DNA of 11,333 nucleotides from Nitrospinota bacterium (GCA_002731985.1 PCCT01000114.1:1-11333), one strand, 5' to 3'. Positions 1-8,145 are shown, numbered from the stretch's first letter. The notes: generated by a model not told the origin, from the sequence alone. Made by a program: numbers and translations.

Positions 1-102
1 CTGACTCGTAATCTCTGAAGCCGCGAAGCAAACAGATCCTGCCGTCAAATTAACCATCAAACCCATAGCGATAACAAACATCAAAAATCGTTTTCGTTTC
101 AT
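1..102 (-). CDS. N-terminal fragment of a secreted protein, cut by the window edge
   Basis: Reading leftwards from an ATG at 102-100, 34 codons stay open to the window edge. The product begins with a basic stretch (MKRKR), then a hydrophobic core rich in Leu, Val, Met and Gly, then a small-residue region (VCFAAS) that fits a signal peptidase I site near residue 27-29. It is therefore probably exported to the periplasm or outer membrane. It lies 127 bp downstream of the MMPL exporter on the same strand, so it may be co-transcribed with it. In many genomes such exporters neighbour periplasmic or outer-membrane partner proteins, but the visible part is too short to name a family. A weak promoter-like pair lies just upstream, so it may also be transcribed alone. 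No strong Shine-Dalgarno is visible. Confidence 0.6.
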   Translation of the reverse strand, partial: MKRKRFLMFVIAMGLMVNLTAGSVCFAASEITSQ

Positions 103-155
103 TGTGAAAGCGCCCTGAAAAAGAGAGAATTTGATCTTAAAATTGCCATGGAGAT

Positions 156-184
156 ACTGTATCAAATATGTGTGAGTCTATCAA
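156..184 (-). promoter_or_regulatory. Possible sigma-70 promoter for the left-edge gene
   Basis: On the minus strand, TTGATA (184-179) and TACAGT (161-156) are separated by 17 bp, matching the -35 and -10 consensus at 5/6 and 4/6. The -10 lies inside a perfect 11-bp palindrome, GATAC-T-GTATC (153-163), which could be an operator. The spacing is right but the -10 is weak, so this is tentative. Confidence 0.3.
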
Positions 185-229
185 GTCCTGGAAATATTAG
201 TGCACCAACTTCAAAACCACGCTCTGTAA

Positions 230-2764
230 TCAGGCTGTGTTACGAAGTTGCCATGGCTTTTTTTCTTTTGCCTCCGGACCAAGAGGCTTAAACACAACAA
301 TTAAAAGAGGTAATAAAGTCAAATTACTCAGAAGAGCCACGGCCATCGCGATTCCGGTGAGAAAACCAAAATATATCGTTGGAATAAAATTAGATAAGGT
401 CAGGATGGAAAATCCCACCGTCACAGTAATAGAAGTGTAATAAATCGCCCTGCCAATACTTCCGTGGCAACGCAGGACATCCTCATTATAGTTTGGGTTT
501 CTGGCAAATTCCTGTTTGAACCTGTGCACATAGTGAATTGCCGCATCCACTGCTATTCCTATAGTGATCGCCGCGATGGTGATGGTCATCATGTCCAGTG
601 GAATTTTCAACCAACCCATCAAACCAAGAATAGTGCCGGCGGAAAGAATATTAGGAACAATCGCCAATACAGCCAAGCCAACATTGCGAAATAAAACCAC
701 GAACATTAGAAGAATCGCGACAAACACCATTGCAAGTGTCATGATCTGCGACTGGTAAAGGCTATGCAACATATTGTTGTACAAAACCGCCATCCCCGTG
801 AAATGAATTCTTTCTTCTGCAATGTTTAATTTGTCCACCAGGTGCCGCTTTATTTTTTCAATCAACTCTCCCCGATTCAAAGTAGGGTTAGTCTCTTCTA
901 TTCGAAGATTAATTCGAATCTGGTTCGCGTCTGCAGACAGATAGGGATCAAGAAATGTCTTTTTCGCTTCCTTCGGGAAAAGCTTTCTATATAAGGTCAG
1001 GTCATAGTCATCAGGAACCTGCCCTTCATTGAGCAACCTGACTATCTTCAAGGTCGTCGCTATAGAAAGGACCTTTCCTATTTGTGGGAGAGTCTCAAGA
1101 TAATCGTGAACCCTTTCGACCCCAAGCAGTTTGTCTGCATTGAACCAGTAATTTTCTTCTTCATATTCTTCGATTTCACTGAACGGATCATCAGACAAAT
1201 CTTCTTCTGCTCTTTCTTTTGCTACCTCTTTGAGATAAACAAAAAAGTCTTTCTCCGCATCAATAATGATACTCAAGGGAGTGGTTCCACCCAGTTGAGT
1301 GTCAATGACACTCATTCCCTGGTAAATTTCTGTATCTTTTTTGAAATAGTCTATGAATCGGTTATCCACCTGCAATTGAAATATACCTGCGACACTCAAC
1401 AAAGCAAGAATGGAAGAAACCGCGAGAATCTTGTTTTTATTTGCAAGAGTGAATAACCCGATGTTGTTAGTTAAGCGCTTGGTAGTATCGTGATTGGATA
1501 CTGATCCCTTCGGCCCCATCAATTTAAGAAATGATGGGAAAAACAGAAACGAAATGACAAACGCAAGGCTGATACCAATGGTCATTATCCATCCAAAATC
1601 GATCACCGGACGAATGCCACTAACCACTAGGGAAATGAATGCCACGATAGTTGTGATCGCGGTATAAAAACAGGGCTGAAACATGAGCCTGATGGTCTTG
1701 GACACCAAAATAGCCTGATCCAAATCAGGATTTTCAGCATACAATTCGCCGTATCTGACGATCAGGTGAATTGTCAACGCGATGGTGATAATGGTAAGTA
1801 TGGAAATAAAATTAGAAGATATAACTGTAACTCTCCAATCCATCCACCCAAGGAAACCCACCATGATCCAAGCGGAAAACAAGCAACAGAGCAAAGGAAG
1901 AGCCACCCATCGAACTTTCCTGAAAAAGAACCACATCGAAACAATCATGAGACAAAATACGCCAACTCCGAACACATAAAGGTCGGTTTCTATTAAATCA
2001 ACCATATCGGATGTGATCATGGGCAACCCGCCCAGAAAAATTTTCGCCTTGTCGCGGTACTTATCCAGAATGGAGCGGACTTCTTGTATCTCCTTGCTCT
2101 GAATATCCTGTGCGTAAGCAAGATATTGCTTGAACTCAAAAGAAACCTCATCCAGTTTCTTTTCTTCCTCAGAATTTAGAAAACCCTGGTTTCGCTTTTT
2201 TTCCCGCAGGTTGTTTCTTGTCTCAATGAGGGAGTAGTATTTTTCATCGCGCTTATACATGGCAAGCAGTGATGTGGTTTTGCCATCGACACTGGCCAAA
2301 AGCTTTCTGTAAATGGGACTTTCAGTAAATTCTATTTTAGCTAACCCCTTGTCCAGACCAGGAGTTTCAAGGGTTCTTTGATTGCTTTCCAAGTCTGATA
2401 TTTTAATTCTAGGACTGTTTAACAATGGGACGTCCAGAATGCTCACCACCGATTCAATTCTTTCCAGCTTGTTAAGATCCTCTCGCAAACCCCGCAGACC
2501 CTCTAGGGATTCCTCCGACAGAAGTTCACCGAAAGGAGTGTAGGTGATAATCAGAAAATCTTCCGTGCCATAAATCTTGCTGATTGCCCGGTGGTAACGC
2601 AAGTCCTTGTCATTTTCCAGGACCAGCGAATCGGCAGACGCATCCAGTTTGAAATTCTGTACATATAATCCGGAAACTCCGACAATCAGAAAAATCAACG
2701 CTAGCCAAACTTTGGGATAGGCCAGAACCAACTTGTCGTAAAATTTTAATAGGAATAATTTCAT
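230..2764 (-). CDS. MMPL/RND-superfamily exporter, 844 residues
   Basis: This is a large inner-membrane transporter of the RND/MMPL type, with two similar halves. Each half has one transmembrane helix, a long periplasmic loop, then five helices, giving 12 in total. Helix 1 is near residues 20-35; the first five-helix bundle lies around 260-415; helix 7 is near 445-465; the last bundle fills the C-terminus. The segment GIAVDAAIHYVHRF (Asp740) matches the conserved proton-relay helix of this family; the equivalent helix in the first half (TIALTIHLIVRY) has no Asp. Proteins of this family move lipids, hopanoids or hydrophobic compounds; the substrate here is unknown. The frame stays open for 58 more codons upstream (to 2938), but that stretch has no membrane or signal character. 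The ATG at 2764 gives the usual MMPL start: a short basic-amphipathic segment, then helix 1. No clear Shine-Dalgarno precedes it. The gene is divergent from the lipoprotein operon and upstream of a secreted protein. Confidence 0.9.
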   Translation of the reverse strand: MKLFLLKFYDKLVLAYPKVWLALIFLIVGVSGLYVQNFKLDASADSLVLENDKDLRYHRAISKIYGTEDFLIITYTPFGELLSEESLEGLRGLREDLNKLERIESVVSILDVPLLNSPRIKISDLESNQRTLETPGLDKGLAKIEFTESPIYRKLLASVDGKTTSLLAMYKRDEKYYSLIETRNNLREKKRNQGFLNSEEEKKLDEVSFEFKQYLAYAQDIQSKEIQEVRSILDKYRDKAKIFLGGLPMITSDMVDLIETDLYVFGVGVFCLMIVSMWFFFRKVRWVALPLLCCLFSAWIMVGFLGWMDWRVTVISSNFISILTIITIALTIHLIVRYGELYAENPDLDQAILVSKTIRLMFQPCFYTAITTIVAFISLVVSGIRPVIDFGWIMTIGISLAFVISFLFFPSFLKLMGPKGSVSNHDTTKRLTNNIGLFTLANKNKILAVSSILALLSVAGIFQLQVDNRFIDYFKKDTEIYQGMSVIDTQLGGTTPLSIIIDAEKDFFVYLKEVAKERAEEDLSDDPFSEIEEYEEENYWFNADKLLGVERVHDYLETLPQIGKVLSIATTLKIVRLLNEGQVPDDYDLTLYRKLFPKEAKKTFLDPYLSADANQIRINLRIEETNPTLNRGELIEKIKRHLVDKLNIAEERIHFTGMAVLYNNMLHSLYQSQIMTLAMVFVAILLMFVVLFRNVGLAVLAIVPNILSAGTILGLMGWLKIPLDMMTITIAAITIGIAVDAAIHYVHRFKQEFARNPNYNEDVLRCHGSIGRAIYYTSITVTVGFSILTLSNFIPTIYFGFLTGIAMAVALLSNLTLLPLLIVVFKPLGPEAKEKKPWQLRNTA

Positions 2765-3146
2765 ACGGAAAGACGAAGACAACCAGGCGCTAAATTTGAG
2801 GATGGGGAATACTGTCGAAAAACCCGACCGGGAAATCAAGCTTCCCCTGCTTTTTGCTTCCGAACTGTCGATGTATAATGAAATGAAGATGTCTGGTCGA
2901 TTCACAGACGGTAAAAAAACTACCACGAAACCCGTCATGAGTCAACACGGGCTCCAGCCGGAAGCTAACCGTAAAACCATTTACTTTACATAACTTACAA
3001 GCATAGCCTGACTAAAACAAACAGCTCGAATTATATTTAAATTTAAACAAATTTTATTAAACTGTTTGACACAAAGGCCTCAAAATCTTATATTGAATCG
3101 TCACTCATTACCAAAACAACTATTTAAACATCAACAGGTTATAGAC
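2765..3146. other. Divergent intergenic region
   Basis: This gap between the exporter start and the lipoprotein GTG contains the promoter at 3066-3094. Upstream of it, an A/T-rich tract (about 3029-3060, with runs such as ATTTAAATTTAAAC) could act as an UP element. For the exporter the best minus-strand pair I found is TCGACC (2900-2895) and TATACA (2877-2872) with 17 bp between; it is weak. No small gene is supported here. Confidence 0.5.
3066..3094 (+). promoter_or_regulatory. Strong sigma-70 promoter of the lipoprotein operon
   Basis: A perfect -35 hexamer TTGACA (3066-3071) is followed after exactly 17 bp by TATATT (3089-3094), a 5/6 match to the -10. An A/T-rich tract lies directly upstream. 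Transcription should begin near 3101, giving a leader of roughly 45 nt before the GTG at 3147. The promoter overlaps the 5' end of the longest open frame, which argues against a start at 3066. Confidence 0.7.
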
Positions 3147-4115
3147 GTGCGGCATTACTTCCCCAAAGAATTCAGGTGGCTCATTGGGCTGGTTTTGATC
3201 GCCTTCATTGGAACCGGCTGTGGTACGGCCAAGGTCCAGGTGTATCAATATGTTGATGCAGAAACGAACTATCCTCGATCTGTCGCTATTTTGCCTTTCT
3301 CTTATGACTCTGAAATTGCTGAAGGCAAACGACCCCATCGAATTCTACGCGAAGTATTTTTCAGCTTTTTCAGTTACCTGGGATACTCCGACCTGCCACT
3401 CGATACCATCGACCGCAAAGTAGCGCCCACGATAAAAGCCGGAGTCAACCTTAACGATCTCTCCAACAGTCAATTGAGAGAAATGCTGGGAACCGATGCA
3501 GTCATCCGTGGACATGTAATGAACGCCACCAATTTCACTGCCGGGATTTATGCCGAGACCAGCATCAAAGCGAAATTGAAGATGATCGACTTACGAACTG
3601 ATGAAGTGATGTGGGAAACGGAACATAACGAGCTCAACCATTCAAGCATCGTCATGCCTGCGGTGATAGACCTCATTAGAGACCAGGTAGACAACTTCGA
3701 AGTCAGAGAAGCCTACTACAGAGCGGCTGAATCTTTCACCCTGAAAGTGCTCAAACAAGTTCCCGACCCTTCAAGCGTACGTCAGAACGAAGTTCACCTG
3801 CCTCGCATTGAATCTATTGAAGCGAATATTCTGGGGAACAGCAAACTGCAACCCAACGACCTCATCTATGTGAGCATGGAAGGGGAATCTGGCCTGACCG
3901 CTCATTTTGACATCGGGAGTTTCAAAAGCCACATAGCCATGAAAGAAGTTTCCCCGGGACTCTACACGGGAAGCTACCGGGTTAAAAAAGGGGACATCAT
4001 AGACAACGCTCTCATCATAGGGTGTTTGACTAGCAAACAGGGACTGACTGCAAAGAAATTTTATAAGGGAGCCATGGCCGTCATTGAAGAAGCACGGTTA
4101 CCAGTAGAAAATTAA
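3147..4115 (+). CDS. Outer-membrane lipoprotein with a GNA1162/DUF799-like domain
   Basis: The protein has 322 residues from a GTG at 3147. AGG at 3136-3138 is a suitable Shine-Dalgarno 8 nt upstream, and the promoter lies before it; the frame also runs back to a TTG at 3066, which sits on the -35 box. The N-terminus is a lipoprotein signal: a basic region, a hydrophobic core (IGLVLIAFIGTG), then Cys25. The lipobox has Gly at -3, which is unusual. After it come RSVAILPF, then LGTDAVIRGHV and LRTDEVMWETEH. These strand-turn motifs resemble the GNA1162/DUF799 and LpoB/CsgG-like fold of small periplasm-facing lipoproteins. The last 100 residues look like a separate beta domain, with PGLYTGSYRVKKGD as its key motif. 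The next gene starts 1 nt after the stop and encodes a similar domain, so the two products may assemble together. The family name rests on motif resemblance; the cellular role is not known. Confidence 0.8.
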   Translation: MRHYFPKEFRWLIGLVLIAFIGTGCGTAKVQVYQYVDAETNYPRSVAILPFSYDSEIAEGKRPHRILREVFFSFFSYLGYSDLPLDTIDRKVAPTIKAGVNLNDLSNSQLREMLGTDAVIRGHVMNATNFTAGIYAETSIKAKLKMIDLRTDEVMWETEHNELNHSSIVMPAVIDLIRDQVDNFEVREAYYRAAESFTLKVLKQVPDPSSVRQNEVHLPRIESIEANILGNSKLQPNDLIYVSMEGESGLTAHFDIGSFKSHIAMKEVSPGLYTGSYRVKKGDIIDNALIIGCLTSKQGLTAKKFYKGAMAVIEEARLPVEN

Positions 4116-4116
4116 A

Positions 4117-5430
4117 ATGAACTCAAGTTTAAAAACTAATTCCATTCGAAATACACTGCGTTGGCGACAGCTGGTTAAAATAACTCCTGCTCTCATGCTG
4201 GCCTTGATGCTCACCGCCTGCACCACCGACCTGCAATCCAAGGTAGCGGGAAACCTGAACCAGTTGTCCAAGCAACAGACTGTAGCCATCCTTCCCGTCG
4301 AAGTCATGGAAGCAGGCCAAAAAGAAACAGCCGCCATGTTCCGTCAGGGACTTTACGCCAATCTCAAAGAATCCAAATTCAATCTGCTCGAACGCTATGT
4401 GGTTGACGGTCTCCTTAAACAAAACAACCTGACCGACCCGGCGCAGTTTCTTAACATCAACCCAATGAAATTCGCTGAGATTCTCGGTGCCGATGCCGTA
4501 TTGATCGGCCGTATTAATAAAATCGAGCGCTCCTACTTTGTCATCCATTCCTCAATCGAAATCGGAGTCTCGGTACAAATGGTCGACACACGAACCGGAG
4601 AAATCCTGTGGCGGGCAGAACAAACAGAGTCAGACTTTCAGGGCATTGGAAAAATTCCGACTGGTATTTCATCCATCATACTCGGACCCATTCAATTCGT
4701 GACCAATAAACTCAACCTGCACAGGATGACCTCCAAGCTGGTGGGTAAACTGACCGCCATCGTTAAAAATCCTGACGACGCTGAAAAAGGAGAGACCTTT
4801 GAAAAACCTCTGATCGCCTCAGCGGCAACCCGTGATCTCAAAAAGATCGAAGATGTTCACAATCTCGAAGCCGAGTGGGCGGAAGATGTCGCCGCCTACA
4901 CTGAAGTGCCGGTAAACCTTAACGACACGGAGGAAGATTTCATTTCTGACTTCGCTGGAAACATTCAGACAAAGTTGACTCAATTAACCACACGACCGCC
5001 CGCATCCGAGTCTGAAGAAATGCAACCCACGCCCGTCAAGTGGAACCCAAGGGAAGAGAGCTCGGCACCGGTAGCAGTAGAACCAGCAACAACGATTTTT
5101 GCTCAACCGGACAAAGTCACGGTTACTCCCGTAAGCATTGCTCCAAAGGCAACCGTTGCGCCACTGAAAAAAATCACGCCACCCGCATTGCCCCAGTACA
5201 CGATACAGGTAGGAGCCTACAAGACCCAAAACAATGCCAGCAAAATAGCCAACCAATTGTCCGACAAAGGGTATGATGTCTTCGTCACGCAATACTCAAA
5301 AGACGGCGCGACCCTGTTCAAAGTCCACGTCGAAAAGTTCAGCGACAAAGAAAAAGCCTACCAACTCGCCAACACACTCAGCAACAAAGAAAAGCTCCCC
5401 AACTTCGTCACCACCATCAACCCGGGTTAA
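4117..5430 (+). CDS. Lipoprotein: GNA1162/DUF799-like domain plus C-terminal SPOR domain
   Basis: This 437-residue protein starts with an ATG one nucleotide after the previous stop; no Shine-Dalgarno is visible, so translational coupling is likely. The signal has a long basic region (residues 1-21), a hydrophobic core and a canonical lipobox LTAC, with Cys35 lipidated. Residues about 50-215 carry the same type of domain as the upstream gene: QTVAILPVEV, LLERYVVDGLL, LGADAVLIGRI and DTRTGEILWRAE. A long Pro/Thr/Ala-rich linker follows, then a SPOR domain at 361-437 (YTIQVGAYKTQNNASKIANQL and the later FKVHVEKFSDKEKA). SPOR domains bind peptidoglycan stripped of stem peptides, which concentrates their proteins at septa or remodelling sites. 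The layout suggests an outer-membrane anchor reaching the wall through its C-terminus. The SPOR and lipoprotein calls are firm; the middle domain's function is inferred only from family resemblance. Confidence 0.85.
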   Translation: MNSSLKTNSIRNTLRWRQLVKITPALMLALMLTACTTDLQSKVAGNLNQLSKQQTVAILPVEVMEAGQKETAAMFRQGLYANLKESKFNLLERYVVDGLLKQNNLTDPAQFLNINPMKFAEILGADAVLIGRINKIERSYFVIHSSIEIGVSVQMVDTRTGEILWRAEQTESDFQGIGKIPTGISSIILGPIQFVTNKLNLHRMTSKLVGKLTAIVKNPDDAEKGETFEKPLIASAATRDLKKIEDVHNLEAEWAEDVAAYTEVPVNLNDTEEDFISDFAGNIQTKLTQLTTRPPASESEEMQPTPVKWNPREESSAPVAVEPATTIFAQPDKVTVTPVSIAPKATVAPLKKITPPALPQYTIQVGAYKTQNNASKIANQLSDKGYDVFVTQYSKDGATLFKVHVEKFSDKEKAYQLANTLSNKEKLPNFVTTINPG

Positions 5431-5713
5431 GAAGACCTGGGCAAACTCACCATTGACATTTTTGGCCTTCGACACCCCATGACAGGGGTCTTAGACGAAG
5501 CTCAGGCCGACAAATTTAAAAATTGTATTTAATTCCCAAGAAGTGTCGCTCTAAGCCCGTGGTATTTGGCCACTGTATTCGCGCCCCGAAAGGGTATGTT
5601 GAAGAACAAAGTCGAAAGTTTTCTCAAGACAACAAGCTCAGAGTGACATAGCCAAAACTGTCTCGTCTGTCACACAACATACTTTGGCACCTCAAATTCC
5701 CGCAGACACCAAG
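5431..5713. other. Convergent intergenic gap with hairpins and degenerate repeat-like sequence
   Basis: No gene is supported here. Two stretches resemble the dispersed intergenic sequence with a TTCGACAAGCTCAGG core that I recall from many bacterial genomes: 5464-5508 (CCTTCGACACC and CGAAGCTCAGGCC) and about 5600-5650 (AAGTCGAAAG, ACAAGCTCAGAGTGACA). The first folds as a nested hairpin. The resemblance is from memory and both copies are degenerate. Confidence 0.4.
5464..5508. repeat. Nested imperfect hairpin, repeat-like
   Basis: An inner stem ACCCC/GGGGT (5474-5478 with 5485-5489, loop ATGACA) lies inside an outer stem CTTCG/CGAAG (5467-5471 with 5496-5500). GGC/GCC extends the outer stem after a bulge on the right. 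No T-run follows on either strand, so it is not a classic terminator, though it could slow polymerase or protect the 3' end of the lipoprotein transcript. Confidence 0.4.
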
Positions 5714-6880
5714 TTAACGTGTCGTCATTTCTTCCGGGCGTTGCCCGGTTTTAAAACTATCGAGCAGGTCAAAAAAGCGGTCTGCTTCGTCCTGACTGTT
5801 GTAGAAGTGGGGTGAGAGGCGTGCCATTCCATCGCGGACAGTTAGCGATACGTTGTTTTCTGCCATGGTTGTGGAAAGTTGCGGCAGGTCGCCTGTGAAC
5901 GCAAAAGTAATGATGCCCGACCGCTCCCCGGGAATCATCGAGTTTAATATTTTCATGTCCCGCTGTCGCAGTCCTTCCACGAGATAATCGCCTTGTGCCA
6001 AAACGTTTGACTTAATCTGCTCTATCCCTGCTTCCAGCAAAAGGTCCAACGCCGCACCCAAAGCGTAAATGCTCATCGTGTTAAAACTACCCTCCTCAAA
6101 ACGCTTGGCTCCCGAACGAAAGGTGAAATCGTAATTCATGAAATCCCACGCGTTCACCACGCTATCCCACCCGACTGTGACCGGATAAATTTTTTCCAGC
6201 ACGTCTTTTGAAATGTAAAATCCACCCAGGCCTTCGACACTCAACATCCACTTATGTCCGTCAGCCGCGAGAAAATCGATGTTGTCGCGCTTCACATCCA
6301 TCGGCAGAACACCCAGACTCTGGATCGCATCAACACAAAATAGAATATTTCGCTCTTTACAAAACGCGCCGATGCGATGGAGATCGTTTCTGAATCCGCT
6401 ATTGCATTCCACGGAACTGACCGACACGATGCGTGTTCGCTCGTCAGTTTGCGCCACGAGGTCATCAAAAAGGACGCGTCCGTCTTTCGCCTTTACCATG
6501 CGCGTTTCTACTTCATGACGCTTTAAGTTCCACCATGGATAAACGTTGGCAGGAAACTCAATGTCTGGAATCACCACATTGTCGCCCGCCTTCCAGTCGA
6601 GACCGTTAGCAACAATAGAAATTCCCTCGGATGTGTTTTTAACAAACGCTACTTCCTCGACGTCCGCGTTGACCAACCGGGCAAACTGTCCACGCGCCCG
6701 TTCCACCTCTATCATCCAGTCCTTGTAATTTTTCGTCCCATGCTCCGAAGCATCTTCAGTGAACGCGCTCACTGCGTCGCGAACGCGCCGGGGCAATGGA
6801 GACACTTTGGCATGATCAAAAAATATCCGGTTCGCCTTGACCGGAAACTCCTGCCGCAAATACATTTCATTGAGATTCAT
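5714..6880 (-). CDS. Class V aminotransferase-fold PLP enzyme (NifS/isopenicillin-N-epimerase-like)
   Basis: The 388-residue product has the full set of fold-type I, class V signatures: NTSEGIS at 82-88 for the PLP phosphate, VDAIQS with Asp184 and Gln187 against the cofactor ring, and DGHKWM with His209 and Lys210 as the Schiff-base lysine. MARLSPHFYNSQDE near 352-365 matches the C-terminal substrate-carboxylate Arg region. No Cys is present in the C-terminal segment where SufS/NifS proteins carry their catalytic Cys, so it is probably not a cysteine desulfurase. An epimerase, lyase or aminotransferase role remains open and the substrate is unknown. Start: ATG at 6880, with AGGTGA 9 nt upstream (a good Shine-Dalgarno). 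It begins 25 bp after the dinB stop on the same strand, so it is probably the last gene of the lexA-dinB operon. Whether it has an SOS role is unknown; transcriptional hitch-hiking is the simpler reading. Confidence 0.88.
   Translation of the reverse strand: MNLNEMYLRQEFPVKANRIFFDHAKVSPLPRRVRDAVSAFTEDASEHGTKNYKDWMIEVERARGQFARLVNADVEEVAFVKNTSEGISIVANGLDWKAGDNVVIPDIEFPANVYPWWNLKRHEVETRMVKAKDGRVLFDDLVAQTDERTRIVSVSSVECNSGFRNDLHRIGAFCKERNILFCVDAIQSLGVLPMDVKRDNIDFLAADGHKWMLSVEGLGGFYISKDVLEKIYPVTVGWDSVVNAWDFMNYDFTFRSGAKRFEEGSFNTMSIYALGAALDLLLEAGIEQIKSNVLAQGDYLVEGLRQRDMKILNSMIPGERSGIITFAFTGDLPQLSTTMAENNVSLTVRDGMARLSPHFYNSQDEADRFFDLLDSFKTGQRPEEMTTR
5734..5752 (+). terminator. Candidate terminator for the lipoprotein operon, inside the 3' end of the opposing gene
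   Basis: CCGGGC-GTT-GCCCGG (5734-5748) is a perfect 6-bp G/C stem with a 3-nt loop, followed on the plus strand by TTTT. In plus orientation it has the form of a short rho-independent terminator, about 300 bp after the lipoprotein stop at 5430. It lies within the last codons of the convergent PLP-enzyme gene. The T-run is short, so termination strength is uncertain. Confidence 0.35.
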
Positions 6881-6905
6881 TTAAGTAGATCACCTATTTC
6901 AAAAA

Positions 6906-8081
6906 TTATTTATCATCTTCGTTGAAAATACTCCCGGCTTTGAGAATGGAATGGAATCCGTATTTACCGCGAATGCGGTCTATGCCCCGAAACAAACGGT
7001 CGCGCCGTTCGGGCTCTGCCGGCGCGAACAGGTCCGACTGCTGAAATCTGCTGCGACTCAGCGACGACAGGGAAACGCCGATCAAACGCACACGAGTCCG
7101 GCGGGTGAACAGTTTTCTGAACAAACTGCTTACCGCATGAAAAACAATTCCATCATCGTCTGTGGACTCGCGCAGTGTATGACACCGTGTCACAGTTTTA
7201 AAGTCTGAATACCGCAACTTGAGAGTCACTGAGCGTGTATAAAGATTTTCCCCGCGCAACTGGCCCGCCGATTTCTCAACGAGGTAACTGAGGATAGATT
7301 CAAGAAACTGCGGATCAAAAGAGTCTTCTTCCAGAGTAGTTTCCCGGCTGATGGATCGACTGTCCTCTTCCTCCGCGACAACCAGACGTTCGCAAACGCC
7401 ACGCGCCTTGAAGTACAACGCAGTCCCCCACTTGCCATAAGCCTGCTCTAGCCATTCCAAAGGAAGGTCTGCCAATTGCGCGACAGTGCGAACACCCATG
7501 CGCTTCAGTTCCGCCGCACTTTTAGGTCCGATCCCAGGAATACGTTCCACCCCCAGCGGCGCGAGAAACCTGCGCTCCATTCCCGGGACGATCCACAACA
7601 TGCCGTTCGGCTTAACTCCTGCGGAAGCCACCTTGGCCACCAGCTTGTTGGATGCGATTCCAATCGAAGCGTTGATCCCCACCTGTTCGCGAATGCTGTC
7701 ACGAATCTGCTGAGCCGTGTCCAGCAAAGGCCCGTGCAGTCGCAGGCATCCGCTCAGGTCAACGAACGCTTCGTCGAGCGACATCGGCTCGACCAAGGGC
7801 GAGTAACTCCGCAACACATCGAAAATACGGCGCGAGAACTCCGCGTAACGCCTGTGTGATCCGCGCAAGAAAATGGCAGATGGACACAACCGTCGTGCCC
7901 GGCCCAGAGGCATCGCCGAATGGATGCCATACTTGCGCGCCACGTAAGAAGCCGCTGCCACCACACCGCGTCCGTTCGGGTCACCACCCACAATCACCGG
8001 CTTGCCACGCAGTGACGGATCAAGCACCTCCTCCACCGACACGAAAAACGCGTCCATGTCTACATGTAAAATATTTCTCAA
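6906..8081 (-). CDS. dinB: DNA polymerase IV (Y-family translesion polymerase)
   Basis: Pol IV copies past damaged or misaligned template bases and is usually induced in the SOS response. The 391-residue protein starts MRNILHVDMDAFF, which carries the first catalytic Asp (Asp8) and a Phe-Phe pair (12-13) at the dNTP steric-gate position; SLDEAFVDLS supplies Asp103 and Glu104. A helix-hairpin-helix follows (GVERIPGIGPKSAAELKRMG), then the little-finger domain. QSDLF at 348-352 matches the beta-clamp-binding motif and is followed by a 39-residue tail. I chose the TTG at 8081: it gives the family-standard N-terminus and has GGTGA 5 nt upstream. A GTG at 8090 is the alternative. The frame runs back to 8168, but that extension (LCVLCVFVVKVFSLW) is translated repeat-like sequence. 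The gene follows lexA on the same strand, so LexA control of both is likely. All catalytic residues are intact. Confidence 0.96.
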   Translation of the reverse strand: MRNILHVDMDAFFVSVEEVLDPSLRGKPVIVGGDPNGRGVVAAASYVARKYGIHSAMPLGRARRLCPSAIFLRGSHRRYAEFSRRIFDVLRSYSPLVEPMSLDEAFVDLSGCLRLHGPLLDTAQQIRDSIREQVGINASIGIASNKLVAKVASAGVKPNGMLWIVPGMERRFLAPLGVERIPGIGPKSAAELKRMGVRTVAQLADLPLEWLEQAYGKWGTALYFKARGVCERLVVAEEEDSRSISRETTLEEDSFDPQFLESILSYLVEKSAGQLRGENLYTRSVTLKLRYSDFKTVTRCHTLRESTDDDGIVFHAVSSLFRKLFTRRTRVRLIGVSLSSLSRSRFQQSDLFAPAEPERRDRLFRGIDRIRGKYGFHSILKAGSIFNEDDK

Positions 8082-8097
8082 TTCATTCACCCACAGA

Positions 8098-8145
8098 GAA
8101 AAGACTTTGACCACAAAGACGCAGAGTACGCAAAGAAAATCAAAA
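8098..8145. repeat. Repeat-like intergenic sequence between lexA and dinB
   Basis: The segment containing GACCACAAAGACGCAGAG and ACGCAAAGAAAATC has the look of a widely dispersed intergenic sequence (ACCRCAAAGACGCARAG type) that I recall from many environmental bacterial genomes. Translated on the minus strand it gives the Cys/Val/Phe-rich segment that falsely extends the dinB frame. The assignment to a known repeat is from memory. Confidence 0.4.

Noticed and set aside
2765..2938. 58-codon upstream extension of the exporter frame
   Set aside because: It has no helix, signal or family-like sequence, and the usual MMPL N-terminus begins at the ATG at 2764.
4129..4548. Long antisense frame opposite the second lipoprotein
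   Set aside because: It mirrors the coding sequence of a well-supported gene, and its product shows no recognisable domain.
5714..6880. Cysteine desulfurase (SufS/NifS)
   Set aside because: The catalytic Cys region is replaced by sequence without Cys, although the PLP fold motifs match.
7476..7859. Plus-strand frame within dinB
   Set aside because: It is the complement of conserved Pol IV codons and has no family features.
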